From positions 1 through 24,592 of the forward strand of contig CABUXM010000024.1 in the NCBI GenBank assembly GCA_902495545.1: a stretch of DNA of 24,592 nucleotides. The letters run 5' to 3'. The stretch comes from an uncultured Collinsella sp. GTDB taxonomy: Bacteria > Actinomycetota > Coriobacteriia > Coriobacteriales > Coriobacteriaceae. Under the pieces are notes generated by a model, which had not been told where the DNA came from, made no database searches, and saw only the letters and a program-made list of their open reading frames with translations. This document shows, one piece after another, positions 1 to 8,205 of this stretch (the stretch's first letter is position 1; each line of letters starts with the position of its first letter). A program made the translations under genes and the position numbers.

Positions 1-4
1 CATA

Positions 5-89
5 TGGTAGGGGCGGTGGGACTCGAACCCACAATCCTTGCGGCGAGAGATTTTAAGTCTCCTGCGTATGCCAATTCCGCCACGCCCCC
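5..89 (-). tRNA. tRNA-Leu (anticodon UAA)
   Basis: Read on the minus strand, the acceptor arms GGGGGCG and CGCCCCT pair (one G-U at the end), followed by discriminator A and an encoded CCA at 5-7. The anticodon stem GGAGA/TCTCT encloses the loop CTTAAAA, giving anticodon UAA. The T-arm GTGGG-TTCGAGT-CCCAC is canonical. The variable arm is long (about 13 nt), as expected for class II tRNA-Leu. It lies about 31 nt downstream of the minus-strand gene ending at 121, with no clear terminator between them, so co-transcription is possible. Confidence 0.97.
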
Positions 90-120
90 GTGAGACTAGA
101 AGTCTAGCACAAGCCGTCTG

Positions 121-744
121 TTACGCGTTGACGGCCATCGAGTGTTGGCCCGACTTCTCGAGGAACTCTTGGAACTTGGCCTCGTCGCCCTTGTTTTGGT
201 ATTGCAGGGCCAGCAGGTACTCCAAGCGGCAGCGCTTGACCGGGTCGTCGCCGACGTCCTCGAGCATGCGCTCCAGCTCGGGAATGTCGTTGTGGCGCTT
301 GAGGATCATCGTGTCGTACATCAGCTGACACTCGTGCGCAACTGCCTCGGCCTGACCGCCCTCAAAGCCCTTGATCTCGTGCAACAACTCTTTGGACTTT
401 TTGCGGTCCTCCTGGCCAACGTAGTAGTTAAAGGCCTTAATCACCAGGTCGACGCGCTGCATCTTGGGCAGATTGAGTCCCAGCAGCAAATCGAACATCT
501 CGTCGGCGCGCTTGTGGTCCTCGCGCAGCAGATAGGAGTTCAGGCGCAGGTAGTCGCGGTTATAGCGCGGGTACAGCATGCTGGTGAGTTTGCCATCGAG
601 CAAACGATCGAACTCGTCCCACTGCTTGGCAGCCATAAGCTGTTGCAGGCGCTTAAACGTGGTGCGTTTTTTTACGCTAAAGAACACCGATATGGCGATA
701 CAAATAATGACGACGGCGGTCCAGAGGGTGCGGGAATCGGGCAT
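121..744 (-). CDS. Membrane-anchored helical-repeat (TPR-like) protein of unknown function
   Basis: The product is 207 aa. A short N-terminus is followed by one hydrophobic segment (about residues 8-24) and a basic stop-transfer stretch (KKRTTFKR). The remaining ~180 residues are charged and strongly helical, with repeated A/L/Y patterns reminiscent of TPR-like solenoids. The expected topology is a single N-terminal anchor with a cytoplasmic solenoid. I chose the ATG at 744 because AAGGA sits about 7 nt upstream and the membrane segment starts directly after it; the frame stays open another 37 codons upstream but that part looks non-coding. I do not recognise a named family. A scaffold or assembly role is only a guess from the architecture. 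Confidence 0.8.
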   Translation of the reverse strand: MPDSRTLWTAVVIICIAISVFFSVKKRTTFKRLQQLMAAKQWDEFDRLLDGKLTSMLYPRYNRDYLRLNSYLLREDHKRADEMFDLLLGLNLPKMQRVDLVIKAFNYYVGQEDRKKSKELLHEIKGFEGGQAEAVAHECQLMYDTMILKRHNDIPELERMLEDVGDDPVKRCRLEYLLALQYQNKGDEAKFQEFLEKSGQHSMAVNA

Positions 745-799
745 TTTAGAGTCCTTAGTCGCTCGTAAAGCGAGCGGTATGACAACACGTGCTAGATGT

Positions 800-805
800 A
801 TTATA
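800..805 (-). promoter_or_regulatory. Consensus -10 box upstream of the 121-744 gene
   Basis: The minus strand reads TATAAT here, a perfect sigma70-type -10 hexamer, about 55 nt upstream of the chosen ATG. No good -35 is visible: the hexamer 17 nt upstream reads TGCCAG. A short palindrome (CGCTCG-5 nt-CGAGCG, 760-776) lies in the predicted leader just before the ribosome binding site. Confidence 0.45.
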
Positions 806-907
806 CGCGGCGTGCAAGCAAACTGGCATAAAAGCGCATCGAGGCCGAGTGCCATCGCTCGCTGCGGTACACTTACCTAAAGTAAACCATGAAGGGAGAC
901 ATTACCT

Positions 908-1195
908 ATGAAGAAGATTGTTTTGGCTTGCGGTGCTGGCGCTGCTACTTCCACGCTCGTTGCCCAGAAGGTCGCCACCATGCTCGACGCCAACGGTTAC
1001 GCCGACAAGTACGAGATCGTGCAGTGCGCCATCTCCGAGGCCAAGGACGTTTGCGACGAGGGCGCCGATCTGCTGATCGCCACCACCGTTGCCCCCGAGG
1101 GCCTTACCTGCCCGTACGTGAGCGGCGTGCCCTTCATGACCGGCATGAACCGCGTCGCTGCCGAGAAGGCCGTTCTTGACGTCATGGCTCAGTAG
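908..1195 (+). CDS. PTS sugar transporter subunit IIB, galactitol (GatB) type
   Basis: The product is 95 aa, the normal length for a free-standing IIB of the lactose/galactitol-like fold. It opens with a beta strand leading to Cys8 in a phosphate-binding loop (ACGAGAATST), which matches the phosphorylated cysteine loop of GatB-type IIB proteins. In the family this Cys takes phosphate from IIA and passes it to the sugar entering through IIC. The ATG is preceded by GAAGGGAG about 9 nt upstream. The VOC gene starts 11 nt after the stop, so the two are probably one transcript. No IIA or IIC gene is present nearby, so the sugar cannot be inferred and a regulatory role is possible. Confidence 0.9.
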   Translation: MKKIVLACGAGAATSTLVAQKVATMLDANGYADKYEIVQCAISEAKDVCDEGADLLIATTVAPEGLTCPYVSGVPFMTGMNRVAAEKAVLDVMAQ

Positions 1196-1206
1196 GCGCT
1201 GACTGC

Positions 1207-1581
1207 ATGAGTGAGCAGAACGCCAATCCGGTCGAGCTCTTTGGCATGCGCGTTGCCCATGTGGGCATTAACGCCACCGACCCGGCAGACGCCCTGGAGA
1301 TCGCGGAGCTGTTCTCGACGATGATGGGTCTGCCCGTCATCGAGACCCCGGTTTCGTACTTTAACGATTCGCTGGTCGAGGTCATGAAACAGAATGGTCG
1401 TGGCACCAAGGGCCACATCGGCTTTGCCGTCAACGACATTGATGCGGCCGAGAAGTGGTTTGCCGAGCGCGGGCTCGAGGTCAACGAAGAGTCGCGCGCG
1501 CTGCTGCCCGACGGTAGCACCAAGCTCGTGTACTTTAAGCGCGAGTTCGCCGGTTTCGCCGTGCATCTGTGCCGCGAGTAG
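1207..1581 (+). CDS. VOC (glyoxalase/bleomycin-resistance fold) family protein
   Basis: The 124-aa product has the paired beta-alpha-beta-beta-beta layout of a single VOC domain. The first half (VAHVGINATDP, then helix LEIAELFSTMMGLP) and second half (GHIGFAVNDIDAAEKWFAERG) are the two typical modules. Candidate metal ligands are His17, the His of GHIGF and His121 near the C-terminus (AVHLCRE), but I cannot assign an enzyme. Related VOC domains are annotated as glyoxalase-like or found attached to sugar-acid aldolases. The gene is the second of a two-gene unit behind the PTS IIB, which suggests a role in sugar metabolism, by inference only. Confidence 0.85.
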   Translation: MSEQNANPVELFGMRVAHVGINATDPADALEIAELFSTMMGLPVIETPVSYFNDSLVEVMKQNGRGTKGHIGFAVNDIDAAEKWFAERGLEVNEESRALLPDGSTKLVYFKREFAGFAVHLCRE

Positions 1582-1605
1582 CGCACAAGCTGCCATAGCT
1601 AGCAA

Positions 1606-1640
1606 AAAGGGATAGGGCCGTGTGGCCCTATCCCTTTATT
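1606..1640. terminator. Bidirectional Rho-independent terminator
   Basis: There is a perfect 14-bp stem, AAAGGGATAGGGCC (1606-1619) with GGCCCTATCCCTTT (1624-1637), around a GTGT loop. The U tract lies on the plus side and an A tract (1604-1608) supplies a U tract on the minus side. It sits between the plus-strand VOC gene and the minus-strand kinase gene and can serve both. Confidence 0.92.
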
Positions 1641-1656
1641 TGTGCCGAGGGGCTTC

Positions 1657-2952
1657 CTAGCGCGGCAGGCGAATCGTAAAGCGGCTGCCGACGCCCTCGA
1701 CTGAGGTCACGCCAATGACGCCGCCATGGCTATCGACGATCCACTTGGCAATGGCAAGCCCCAGACCCGAGCCCTGTGCGCCGGCATCGCGTGCATTGTC
1801 GGCGCGGTAGAACCGTTCAAACGCGTGAGCTGCGGATTCCTGGTTCATGCCGATGCCCTCGTCCTCAACGCTTATGTCGATCGTGCCCGCGCCCGCATCC
1901 GGCGCTACGCCAAATGTGACGGTCGTTCCCGCATCCGAGTACTTGGCGGCGTTTTGCACGATCACGCGCAGAGCCTGCTTCACGAGCGCCACGTCGACGG
2001 GCGCGTCGCAGCGCGGGTCGCTGACAAGCGCAGCGTCAAAGGCCAGCCGATACGTGTGCTCGGTATCGATCATCTGCGATTCCTCGCATACCTCGTCGAC
2101 CAGTGCGGCAAGGTTGGTATTTGCGCGCCGCAGGACCGTGCGCCCGGCATTGCCGCGCGCCAAAAACAGCAGCTGCTCCACGAGCTCTTGCATGTGCTCG
2201 CTTTCGGCCTTGAGGGACGCGATAGATTCTGCCAGCACGTCCGGGTCGTCTTTGCCCCAGCGGTCGAGCATGTTCGCGTAGCCCTGAATCACCGCGATGG
2301 GCGTGCGTAGCTCGTGGCTCGCGTCGTTGACAAAGCGCATCTGCTGCAGCTTTGCCTCTTGCATCTGGCGCAGCAGGCGGTTGAGCGCGACCTCGATGCT
2401 TGCCAGGTCGGCGTCGCCGGTGGTGACGCTCGGCGAGTCGACGCTTGCGCGCTCGATGGCCTGCTCCAGCGTTTCCATCTTGCCGCCGGAGAGCTGCATG
2501 CGGCCGAGTTCGTCCACGCGCAGCGCCAGATCGTTGATCGGCGCCATGGTGCGGCGCACGCGGCGGGCGCCGCCGAGCATGTTGAGCACGCTGATGACCT
2601 GCCAACCCACAACGACAAGGTAGAGAGGCCATAGCGCGACGAGGTCCTGCGCGAGGGGGAAGGTCTTGGTGGTACGCGCAAGCTCGACGGTATAGGTGAG
2701 TGTCGCCGGGTTCCAGCCGCGTGCGGGCGTCAGCGACATGCCGTGAACGGTGGTGCCGGGAATCCAGCCTGCGGTAAACGCGTCGTCGGGCAGCGTCTGG
2801 TTGTATCCATAGACGAGGATCGCCGCCGCAATCACCATCAGCAGCAGATCGAGCCAGACGTAGCTCATCAGGCGGCGCCACATATAGCCCCAGTTGATGG
2901 CGCGGGCGATGGAGGTGACGCGCTTGGCCTCGGCGTTACGCACGGCAGACAT
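1657..2952 (-). CDS. Two-component sensor histidine kinase
   Basis: The product is 431 aa. The domain order is TM1 (about 31-50), an extracytoplasmic loop of about 50 residues, TM2 (about 104-126), a HAMP-like linker, a dimerisation/phosphoacceptor domain with His213 in SHELRTP, then a HATPase domain with N box Asn334 (QNAAKYS), G1 box DEGIGM (364-369) and G2 box GSGLGLAIA (394-402). All catalytic motifs are intact. I chose the ATG at 2952; it overlaps the end of the regulator gene by 17 nt, consistent with translational coupling. The frame is open 62 codons further upstream, but that stretch is a shadow of the regulator. The loop is too small to suggest a ligand. It phosphorylates its partner regulator (2936-3706) by inference from adjacency. 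Confidence 0.96.
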   Translation of the reverse strand: MSAVRNAEAKRVTSIARAINWGYMWRRLMSYVWLDLLLMVIAAAILVYGYNQTLPDDAFTAGWIPGTTVHGMSLTPARGWNPATLTYTVELARTTKTFPLAQDLVALWPLYLVVVGWQVISVLNMLGGARRVRRTMAPINDLALRVDELGRMQLSGGKMETLEQAIERASVDSPSVTTGDADLASIEVALNRLLRQMQEAKLQQMRFVNDASHELRTPIAVIQGYANMLDRWGKDDPDVLAESIASLKAESEHMQELVEQLLFLARGNAGRTVLRRANTNLAALVDEVCEESQMIDTEHTYRLAFDAALVSDPRCDAPVDVALVKQALRVIVQNAAKYSDAGTTVTFGVAPDAGAGTIDISVEDEGIGMNQESAAHAFERFYRADNARDAGAQGSGLGLAIAKWIVDSHGGVIGVTSVEGVGSRFTIRLPR

Positions 2953-3706
2953 AGCCCACCCCGCGCACGGTTTGGATGATGCGGGCGCCGCCGGCGTCTT
3001 CGATCTTGGCACGCAGGTGCGCGATGTGCACGTCGACGTTGTTGGTGTCGCCCACGTATTCGTAGCCCAGCGCTTCGTGCGCGATGCGCTCGCGCGTGAG
3101 CACGGTCTCGGCATGCGCCATAAGCAGGGCGAGGACATCGAACTCGCGGGCAGTCAGCACGATGGGCGAGCCGCCGACCGTGACTTCGCGGCGGTCGGGA
3201 TCGAGTACGACCGAGCCCACGGCGAGCGTGGCGGGGGAGGGCAAGGCGGAAGCTCGAGTCGAGTCGCTGACCGGGGGTATTGCAGCGGCGTCTCCGCCCG
3301 CGCCGGCCGCCATGCCCGTCTCGGCGCCGGAAGCCGCCCGCACGGCCTCCGAGCGCTTCAGCGCCACGCGGATCCGTGCGAACAGCTCCTCAATCGCAAA
3401 CGGCTTGGTCAGGTAATCGTCAGCACCGGCGTCGAGCCCGGCCACCTTGTCCATCACGGCATCGCGCGCGGTGACCATGATCACCGGCACATCCTTGTGT
3501 TTGCGTACGCGCCGCAGCACCTCCATGCCGTTGAGCTGCGGCAACAGCACATCGAGCAGAATCAGATCGTAGTCGCGCTCCAGCGCCAGGTCCACGGCGG
3601 TGCGGCCGTCGGCGGCGTGCTCCACCTGGTAGCCCTCGTGCTCCAGCTCGAGCGTCACAAAGCGGGCGATTTTCTCCTCGTCCTCTACGATTAGGATCCG
3701 TGCCAT
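2936..3706 (-). CDS. OmpR-family response regulator
   Basis: The product is 256 aa. The receiver domain (1-115) has the acidic pocket EDE (8-10), phosphoacceptor Asp52, Thr79 and Lys101. A winged-helix DNA-binding domain covers about 160-256 and ends in the usual RGVGYVCRA. The linker between them (about 118-160) is long and rich in Ala, Gly and Pro, which makes the protein roughly 25-30 residues longer than typical members. The receiver resembles the ArlR/CovR branch. It is the second gene of a three-gene minus-strand unit: DUF4342 gene, 18-nt gap, regulator, then the overlapping kinase. Confidence 0.96.
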   Translation of the reverse strand: MARILIVEDEEKIARFVTLELEHEGYQVEHAADGRTAVDLALERDYDLILLDVLLPQLNGMEVLRRVRKHKDVPVIMVTARDAVMDKVAGLDAGADDYLTKPFAIEELFARIRVALKRSEAVRAASGAETGMAAGAGGDAAAIPPVSDSTRASALPSPATLAVGSVVLDPDRREVTVGGSPIVLTAREFDVLALLMAHAETVLTRERIAHEALGYEYVGDTNNVDVHIAHLRAKIEDAGGARIIQTVRGVGYVCRA

Positions 3707-3724
3707 GCGTGCCCCCGTCTGCGA

Positions 3725-4267
3725 TTACTTGTCGTCGTTGAGATTTTGCTTGATGTCGTCCGCGGCATCGGCAGCGTGATTCATAAGGTTGTTGATGCTG
3801 CCGGGTACGTCGCCGTCGCTATCGATGCGGTAGCGCATGCCAAAGAACAGGCCAATCAGCATCAGCCATATCGTGGCGCCCCAGGCAAACAGCGCGACGA
3901 TGGGGATCAGGATGGGAATGTTGAGGATGATCGCATCGCGGCGCGTGGCGATAAACTTGGTGTCCAGACTCAGGCGGAAGAGCTTTTTGAGGTACTCCCA
4001 CACGCTGTCCATCTTCTTGGAGAAGTCGGTCTTTTCGCTCGACTTTTCGTAGGCGGCCTGCGCGGCGACCATCTCGGCCGAGGGCTCGTCGACCGGCTCG
4101 GACTCGGTGGCGGCGTGCGCCGACGTGGTCTGCGTCTTGCCCTGCGACTCGAGCCAAATGATGGCATCCAAAACGTTGCCGTCGGCGGCGTCGAGCGCCG
4201 TCTTGGCATCGGTGTAGCTCACGTTGCACTTGGTGCGGATGGTTTCAACTTTTTCGAGGTCGTCCAT
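3725..4267 (-). CDS. DUF4342-type membrane protein with N-terminal UBA-like domain
   Basis: The product is 180 aa. Residues 1-43 form a UBA/TS-N-like three-helix module (LEKVETIRTKCNVSYTDAKT...). A variable acidic linker follows (about 44-80), then a basic amphipathic stretch, one long hydrophobic segment (about 115-143) and a charged C-terminal tail. The UBA-like start and the pattern before the membrane segment match my recollection of DUF4342 proteins, whose function is unknown. AGGA about 8 nt before the ATG supports the start. It is the first gene of the operon with the regulator and kinase, so it may be a membrane accessory or target of that system (inference). Confidence 0.85.
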   Translation of the reverse strand: MDDLEKVETIRTKCNVSYTDAKTALDAADGNVLDAIIWLESQGKTQTTSAHAATESEPVDEPSAEMVAAQAAYEKSSEKTDFSKKMDSVWEYLKKLFRLSLDTKFIATRRDAIILNIPILIPIVALFAWGATIWLMLIGLFFGMRYRIDSDGDVPGSINNLMNHAADAADDIKQNLNDDK

Positions 4268-4380
4268 GACCTGTCCTTTCGTTCGATGGGCGCGACGCCG
4301 GGCGATCTGCCCGGGCGCGAGCGTTGCGTTCGGCGGCCTGCGTGACGCCGCCCCGCCCTTGGTCGAACTCTATAGTGCAG

Positions 4381-4408
4381 GTTATAGATTAAGCGATTCT
4401 TGAGCCAA
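4381..4408 (-). promoter_or_regulatory. Possible promoter of the DUF4342-regulator-kinase operon
   Basis: On the minus strand TTGGCT (4403-4408) and TATAAC (4381-4386) are spaced by 16 nt, about 115 nt upstream of the DUF4342 start. The GC-rich stretch between promoter and gene (about 4290-4365) contains GCCGGGCG/CGCCCGGG-like self-complementary segments. The rest of the 4268-4595 gap shows no gene that I can support. Confidence 0.3.
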
Positions 4409-4556
4409 GATTAATGTTGGATGAGTTTTTGCGCGGCGGTGGGAAAAGTATCAGATCTCGATAGCGGGGGATGGGGTGCTGGTAGTAAAGCGGTGTCAAG
4501 GGTTGGTCGAGCGGGCGGTTTTTAGGCGATTGGGACATGGCGGGCGGTCGATCACC

Positions 4557-4562
4557 TATACT
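4557..4562 (+). promoter_or_regulatory. -10 box of the MutT-like gene
   Basis: TATACT lies about 33 nt upstream of the start codon. The -35 region is poor (GGACAT at 18 nt spacing). The same TATACT hexamer precedes gluQRS and the uvrD-like gene in this window, so it is probably the local -10 style. Confidence 0.45.
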
Positions 4563-4595
4563 GGTTGGGCTCAACTGGAGAGGTGATAGCTAGTT

Positions 4596-4991
4596 ATGAA
4601 ATCAATCAATGTTGCAGCGGCGATTATTCAGAAGGACGGAAAAATCCTGAGTTGCCAGCGCGGCTATGGAGAATTTAAAGATGGCTGGGAGTTTCCGGGC
4701 GGCAAGCTCGAGCCGGGCGAGACCGGCGAGCAGGCGATCGTGCGCGAGATTCAGGAGGAACTCGAGGTCACGATCGGCAATCTCGACTATCTGTGCACGG
4801 TTGAGCACGATTACGAGACGTTCCACCTGTCGATGCAGTGCTACCTGGCTAATATCCTTTCGGGGGAGTTCAAAGAGCACGCTCACGAGGACATGAAGTG
4901 GCTCGATACCAATAACCTGTGGGATGTCGATTGGCTTCCGGCGGACGTTAAAGTCGTTAGGGAACTCGAAAAGAAACTCGGGCTTAAGTAA
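4596..4991 (+). CDS. MutT/NudG-type (deoxy)nucleoside triphosphate pyrophosphohydrolase (Nudix)
   Basis: The product is 131 aa, a typical single-domain MutT length. The Nudix box runs from Gly36 to Val58: Gly36, Glu42, Arg50, Glu51, Glu54 and Glu55 are all present (GGKLEPGETGEQAI then REIQEELEV). Only the penultimate Gly of the consensus is replaced, by Glu57. The N-terminal VAAAIIQKDGKILSCQRG and the WEFPGGK core resemble MutT/NudG enzymes, which hydrolyse NTPs or oxidised dNTPs to the monophosphate and pyrophosphate using Mg2+. GGAGAGG precedes the ATG by about 11 nt. It converges on the PLD-helicase gene with a shared terminator, which may be a functional pairing (see findings). Confidence 0.93.
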   Translation: MKSINVAAAIIQKDGKILSCQRGYGEFKDGWEFPGGKLEPGETGEQAIVREIQEELEVTIGNLDYLCTVEHDYETFHLSMQCYLANILSGEFKEHAHEDMKWLDTNNLWDVDWLPADVKVVRELEKKLGLK

Positions 4992-4993
4992 GC

Positions 4994-5033
4994 AAAAAGG
5001 AGCGGGCGCCACATGGGCGACCCACTCCTTTTT
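4994..5033. terminator. Bidirectional terminator between the Nudix and helicase genes
   Basis: AAAAAGGAG (4994-5002) pairs with CTCCTTTTT (5025-5033), and inner pairs GGG/CCC and CGCC/GGCG extend the stem, with one mismatch and one bulge. The flanking A5 and T5 tracts make it work in both directions. It overlaps up to the stop codon region of the helicase gene. Confidence 0.88.
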
Positions 5034-5034
5034 G

Positions 5035-7911
5035 TTACTCTGTCTCACTCAGATCGCTGAGCATAAACTCGTAAATGTCCTGACGCACGGGCGCATTGAG
5101 CTCATATTCAATTTCGACGGCGTTGTCGCCGCTCTTAGTTTTAATAGCTTCGAACTCGCCGGCCGGATGCATTTCGCCTAAGAAATAGAACTCCCTACCG
5201 CCCTTATCGTCCTTGTTCTTACGCATAAACAAATACGTCTTCAGGCCGTTTCCTGGCCATGTCTGCAGTCGCTGAATCTCGGGGGAGTTGAGCGTGCGGT
5301 TGTTCTTAGAGATTGCAACTAGCTTACTCGGCGAAACAAAGCGGTCTTCATACTGAATGGACTCGCTAATGTCGGGTGCCTTGTCATAGTTAATAAATAC
5401 GGGGAATGTATTGGTCTTCTCGTCGTAGAAGTAGCCGCCAAGATTTTGGCCGTTGATGTTCTTTTCCCAGTTCATCAAGCGGCAAACCTCTTCGTACGTG
5501 TACTTGGCGTTGAGAACGAAATTTGTGTTTTCGTACGTCTCGGCATAGTCGAGTCGGTTGCGCGCAATACCAAAATCCAGCACCTCGAGAATCTGACGCT
5601 TGAACTCTGCGTTGCGCAGGGCGGTTGCAAACGCTTCGGTCAGACGAGGTCCGGCTCCATCGTCAATAAGCAGGGAAACGAAATCCTTAGGAGTGGCAAA
5701 GTCGCCCTTAAGGACTGCGATTGCCGACCTAACGGCGCTGTCCTTAAGCTGTGCGCGGTAGTTCCTAAGCGCAGCCTCGCGCATATGCTGGTAGCCCTCG
5801 TGTCCGGCTTCGACGAGCGTTTGAAGCAAATAGAGGTCTTCAAATCGCTTGCCCGCGGCGAGCTTTTGAGAAATAAATTTGAGAATCTTGGTTTGATCAG
5901 AGGAAAAATGGACTGTGTAGCCCGGCTCGTATTTGGAAAGAAATGCGTGGTAGGACCCCAGACCGCTGTTCTTGAAGATAAGCAGCGGATCGATGGAGCC
6001 ATTACGATCAAATTCGAGCAGCGATGGAATCTTGCCGAGTTTCTGACGCAAGTCGAGATATTCGTTCTTCAAAAATCTGACGGAGGTAAAGTCGCCGCCG
6101 TCGATGGCCTTATAGATGCGAGCTTCGGAAATACGATCGAAGCTTACCGTTGAGCATCCGGGGATCGCCGAATCGCTCTCTTGGACGAGACGACGCAGAC
6201 GGTCTTTGTTGTACGTCTTGTCACCCGAAAGCGCGATGGGCACCAAGAAGTTGCTCTGGTAATTGCCAATAAAGTCTAGTACCAGTGCGTATTCCTTGCC
6301 ATCATTCAGGCGCAAACCTCGTCCGAGCTGCTGAACAAAGATGATTGCGGAGTCGGTGCGTCGAAGCATGATGATCTGATTGAGCGAGGGGATGTCGACG
6401 CCCTCGTTCATAATATCGACCGAGAAAATGTACTCGAGCTCGCCGGCTTCAAGTTGGCTGATCGCGGCATCGCGGACTTCATCGGAATCTTGACCGCTAA
6501 TCGCAGCCGTTCGATATCCGAGAACGTTGAATTTGCGCGACAGTTCTTCGGCCTCGGCGTTTCGATTGCAGAAAATTAAGCCCCTGCGGTTGCTTTTGGC
6601 GACGCTATATTCTTCGATCTTCTCGGTGATGTGACGCACGCGTTCATCGGACGTCAAACGCCCGAACAGAGCGGTATCTTCGACCGTCTCATCGTCAATC
6701 TCCAGATCGTGAATGCCAAAATAATGGAAGGGGGCTAGCATCTCTTCGGCCAAAGCGTCCTGCAGCGTGATCTGGAACGCGATGACGTGATTGAAAAGGG
6801 CAAAGACGTCGTAGCCGTCGGTGCGATTAGGTGTAGCGGTCATGCCCAGATAAAACCGAGGCGTAAAGTACGACATGATGGATTGGTAGCTCTGAGATCC
6901 CGTGCGGTGGGCCTCGTCGATGACGATGTAGTCGAACTCATCGGGACGGAAACCGCTCAGATGTTTGGCGACCGAAGAACACATGGCAAACACGCAGGTG
7001 GCATTGCTTATATTCTTGCCAGTTTGATAGGTGTCGAACGTATAGGTACTACCTAAGAGTCGTTCGTAGCCTACACGGGAGGCGTCTATAATGCGTCGGC
7101 GGTGCGCAAGAAAGAGGATGCGCCGGGGTTTAGTTGCGAGCACGTCGAACGCCGAAAGGAAGGTCTTGCCAGTGCCGGTTGCCGAGACCAGCAATGCACG
7201 GGTCTCGCCTTTGCGGTGGATTACGCCGAGCGCCTCAAGGGCGCGCTGCTGCATTTTATTGGGCTTGATTTCTTCGAGGTCGTTCGTGGTTGGGCTAACA
7301 GTTGCCTGGAACGTCGGTTTCGATTTGGGCTTTGACGGATGTGCCGATCGATATGCGGCATAGTTCTCAATCCAGTCTTGGGAAAGCAAAACGGTTGAGG
7401 TGTCGTTCCACAACGAATTGAACTCGCCCCTCAGTTCGCTGAGTAGGCGGCTGTTCTCGACAGTCTGGTACAGCACGTTCCATTCTTTATTACAGGTGAG
7501 GGCGGTCTGCGTCATGTTCGAGCTGCCGACGATGACCGTGCTGGTTTCGCCCTTATCAAAAATGTATCCCTTGGCATGCAGATTACCCTGGAATACGCGA
7601 ACTTCCATGTTGTCGTATTCCAGGAGCTTGCGAAAGGCATCGGGTGAGTTGAAGTTGAGATAGGTGGACGTGAGCAGCCTGCCCTTAATGCCACGCTGCT
7701 TGAGCTCCTGGAACGTCTCGACCAGGATTTGAAGGCCGCCGTCTGCAACAAACGCTACGCAAAAGTCAAAAGAGCCGCAGGTTGAGAGCTGCTCCTTGAT
7801 AACGGATAGTAGTGTTCCGCCTGTCGCCTTTGAGTTGGCGATGAGCTTGGGTGAATCGTTCTCGCGTGCAAGCGAGTCGAATTCAATATCAATCTGCTGC
7901 TGCGTAGTCAT
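5035..7911 (-). CDS. PLD-like nuclease / DEAH-box superfamily 2 helicase / DUF3427 protein
   Basis: The product is 958 aa. An N-terminal phospholipase-D-like domain (about 25-180) carries one HKD motif: His112, Lys114, Asp119 and GSSN (129-132). A superfamily 2 helicase core follows, with Walker A ATGTGKT (244-250), DEAH (332-335), motif III TAT (358-360) and motif VI QQLGRGLR (527-534). The C-terminal ~300 residues match the DUF3427 pattern (SPSKLVAISKNNRT and following). With one HKD per chain, the nuclease would need dimerisation. I chose the ATG at 7911 because AAAGG lies 10 nt upstream; an in-frame TTG at 7920 is too close to it. Proteins of this layout are usually seen as DNA-repair or defence factors, so a DNA-restricting role is inferred. 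A sampled line is about 53 % GC, lower than the flanking core genes. Confidence 0.94.
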   Translation of the reverse strand: MTTQQQIDIEFDSLARENDSPKLIANSKATGGTLLSVIKEQLSTCGSFDFCVAFVADGGLQILVETFQELKQRGIKGRLLTSTYLNFNSPDAFRKLLEYDNMEVRVFQGNLHAKGYIFDKGETSTVIVGSSNMTQTALTCNKEWNVLYQTVENSRLLSELRGEFNSLWNDTSTVLLSQDWIENYAAYRSAHPSKPKSKPTFQATVSPTTNDLEEIKPNKMQQRALEALGVIHRKGETRALLVSATGTGKTFLSAFDVLATKPRRILFLAHRRRIIDASRVGYERLLGSTYTFDTYQTGKNISNATCVFAMCSSVAKHLSGFRPDEFDYIVIDEAHRTGSQSYQSIMSYFTPRFYLGMTATPNRTDGYDVFALFNHVIAFQITLQDALAEEMLAPFHYFGIHDLEIDDETVEDTALFGRLTSDERVRHITEKIEEYSVAKSNRRGLIFCNRNAEAEELSRKFNVLGYRTAAISGQDSDEVRDAAISQLEAGELEYIFSVDIMNEGVDIPSLNQIIMLRRTDSAIIFVQQLGRGLRLNDGKEYALVLDFIGNYQSNFLVPIALSGDKTYNKDRLRRLVQESDSAIPGCSTVSFDRISEARIYKAIDGGDFTSVRFLKNEYLDLRQKLGKIPSLLEFDRNGSIDPLLIFKNSGLGSYHAFLSKYEPGYTVHFSSDQTKILKFISQKLAAGKRFEDLYLLQTLVEAGHEGYQHMREAALRNYRAQLKDSAVRSAIAVLKGDFATPKDFVSLLIDDGAGPRLTEAFATALRNAEFKRQILEVLDFGIARNRLDYAETYENTNFVLNAKYTYEEVCRLMNWEKNINGQNLGGYFYDEKTNTFPVFINYDKAPDISESIQYEDRFVSPSKLVAISKNNRTLNSPEIQRLQTWPGNGLKTYLFMRKNKDDKGGREFYFLGEMHPAGEFEAIKTKSGDNAVEIEYELNAPVRQDIYEFMLSDLSETE

Positions 7912-8205
7912 CCCGGCCAAACCTTTCGAAAGACTATGTTGGCGCCAGGATAACAGATCGATCGTTCGTGTTTTGGGCGTATGTGATTTTTAGACTATCG
8001 GCTACTCAAGTTTGTGGCTGCGGCCTTGGTGCCGTGTCTTGCTGGGCCTCTCTCTATCTATGTGTATGTGTTTTCGTCTTATAGGCTGCTGGGAGAAGTC
8101 CTGCCCCCAAGATTCCGCGCATGCCATGGCTCCGTGTCGGCCATGTGGCAAGTTGCTTGTCATAGCCTCGCCGGAATCCGACTGCAAATGGCCACGGACG
8201 GATAT
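7912..8205. other. Divergent intergenic region, no gene supported
   Basis: This stretch separates the helicase and the divergent ATPase genes. It is less GC-rich than the core genes. Open frames on the plus strand (for example from 8014) lack a ribosome binding site and run into the repeats and the ATPase start, so I do not call them. TATCCT on the minus strand (about 7952-7957) is a weak -10 candidate for the helicase gene. Confidence 0.5.

Noticed and set aside
2950..3138. Longer kinase start giving 62 extra residues
   Set aside because: The extra residues lie within the conserved DNA-binding domain of the regulator gene in another frame and are Arg/Thr/Pro-rich, typical of a shadow frame.
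4389..4574. 61-codon minus-strand frame between the DUF4342 and Nudix genes
   Set aside because: No RBS, Pro-rich shadow-like sequence, and it overlaps the likely promoter of the Nudix gene.
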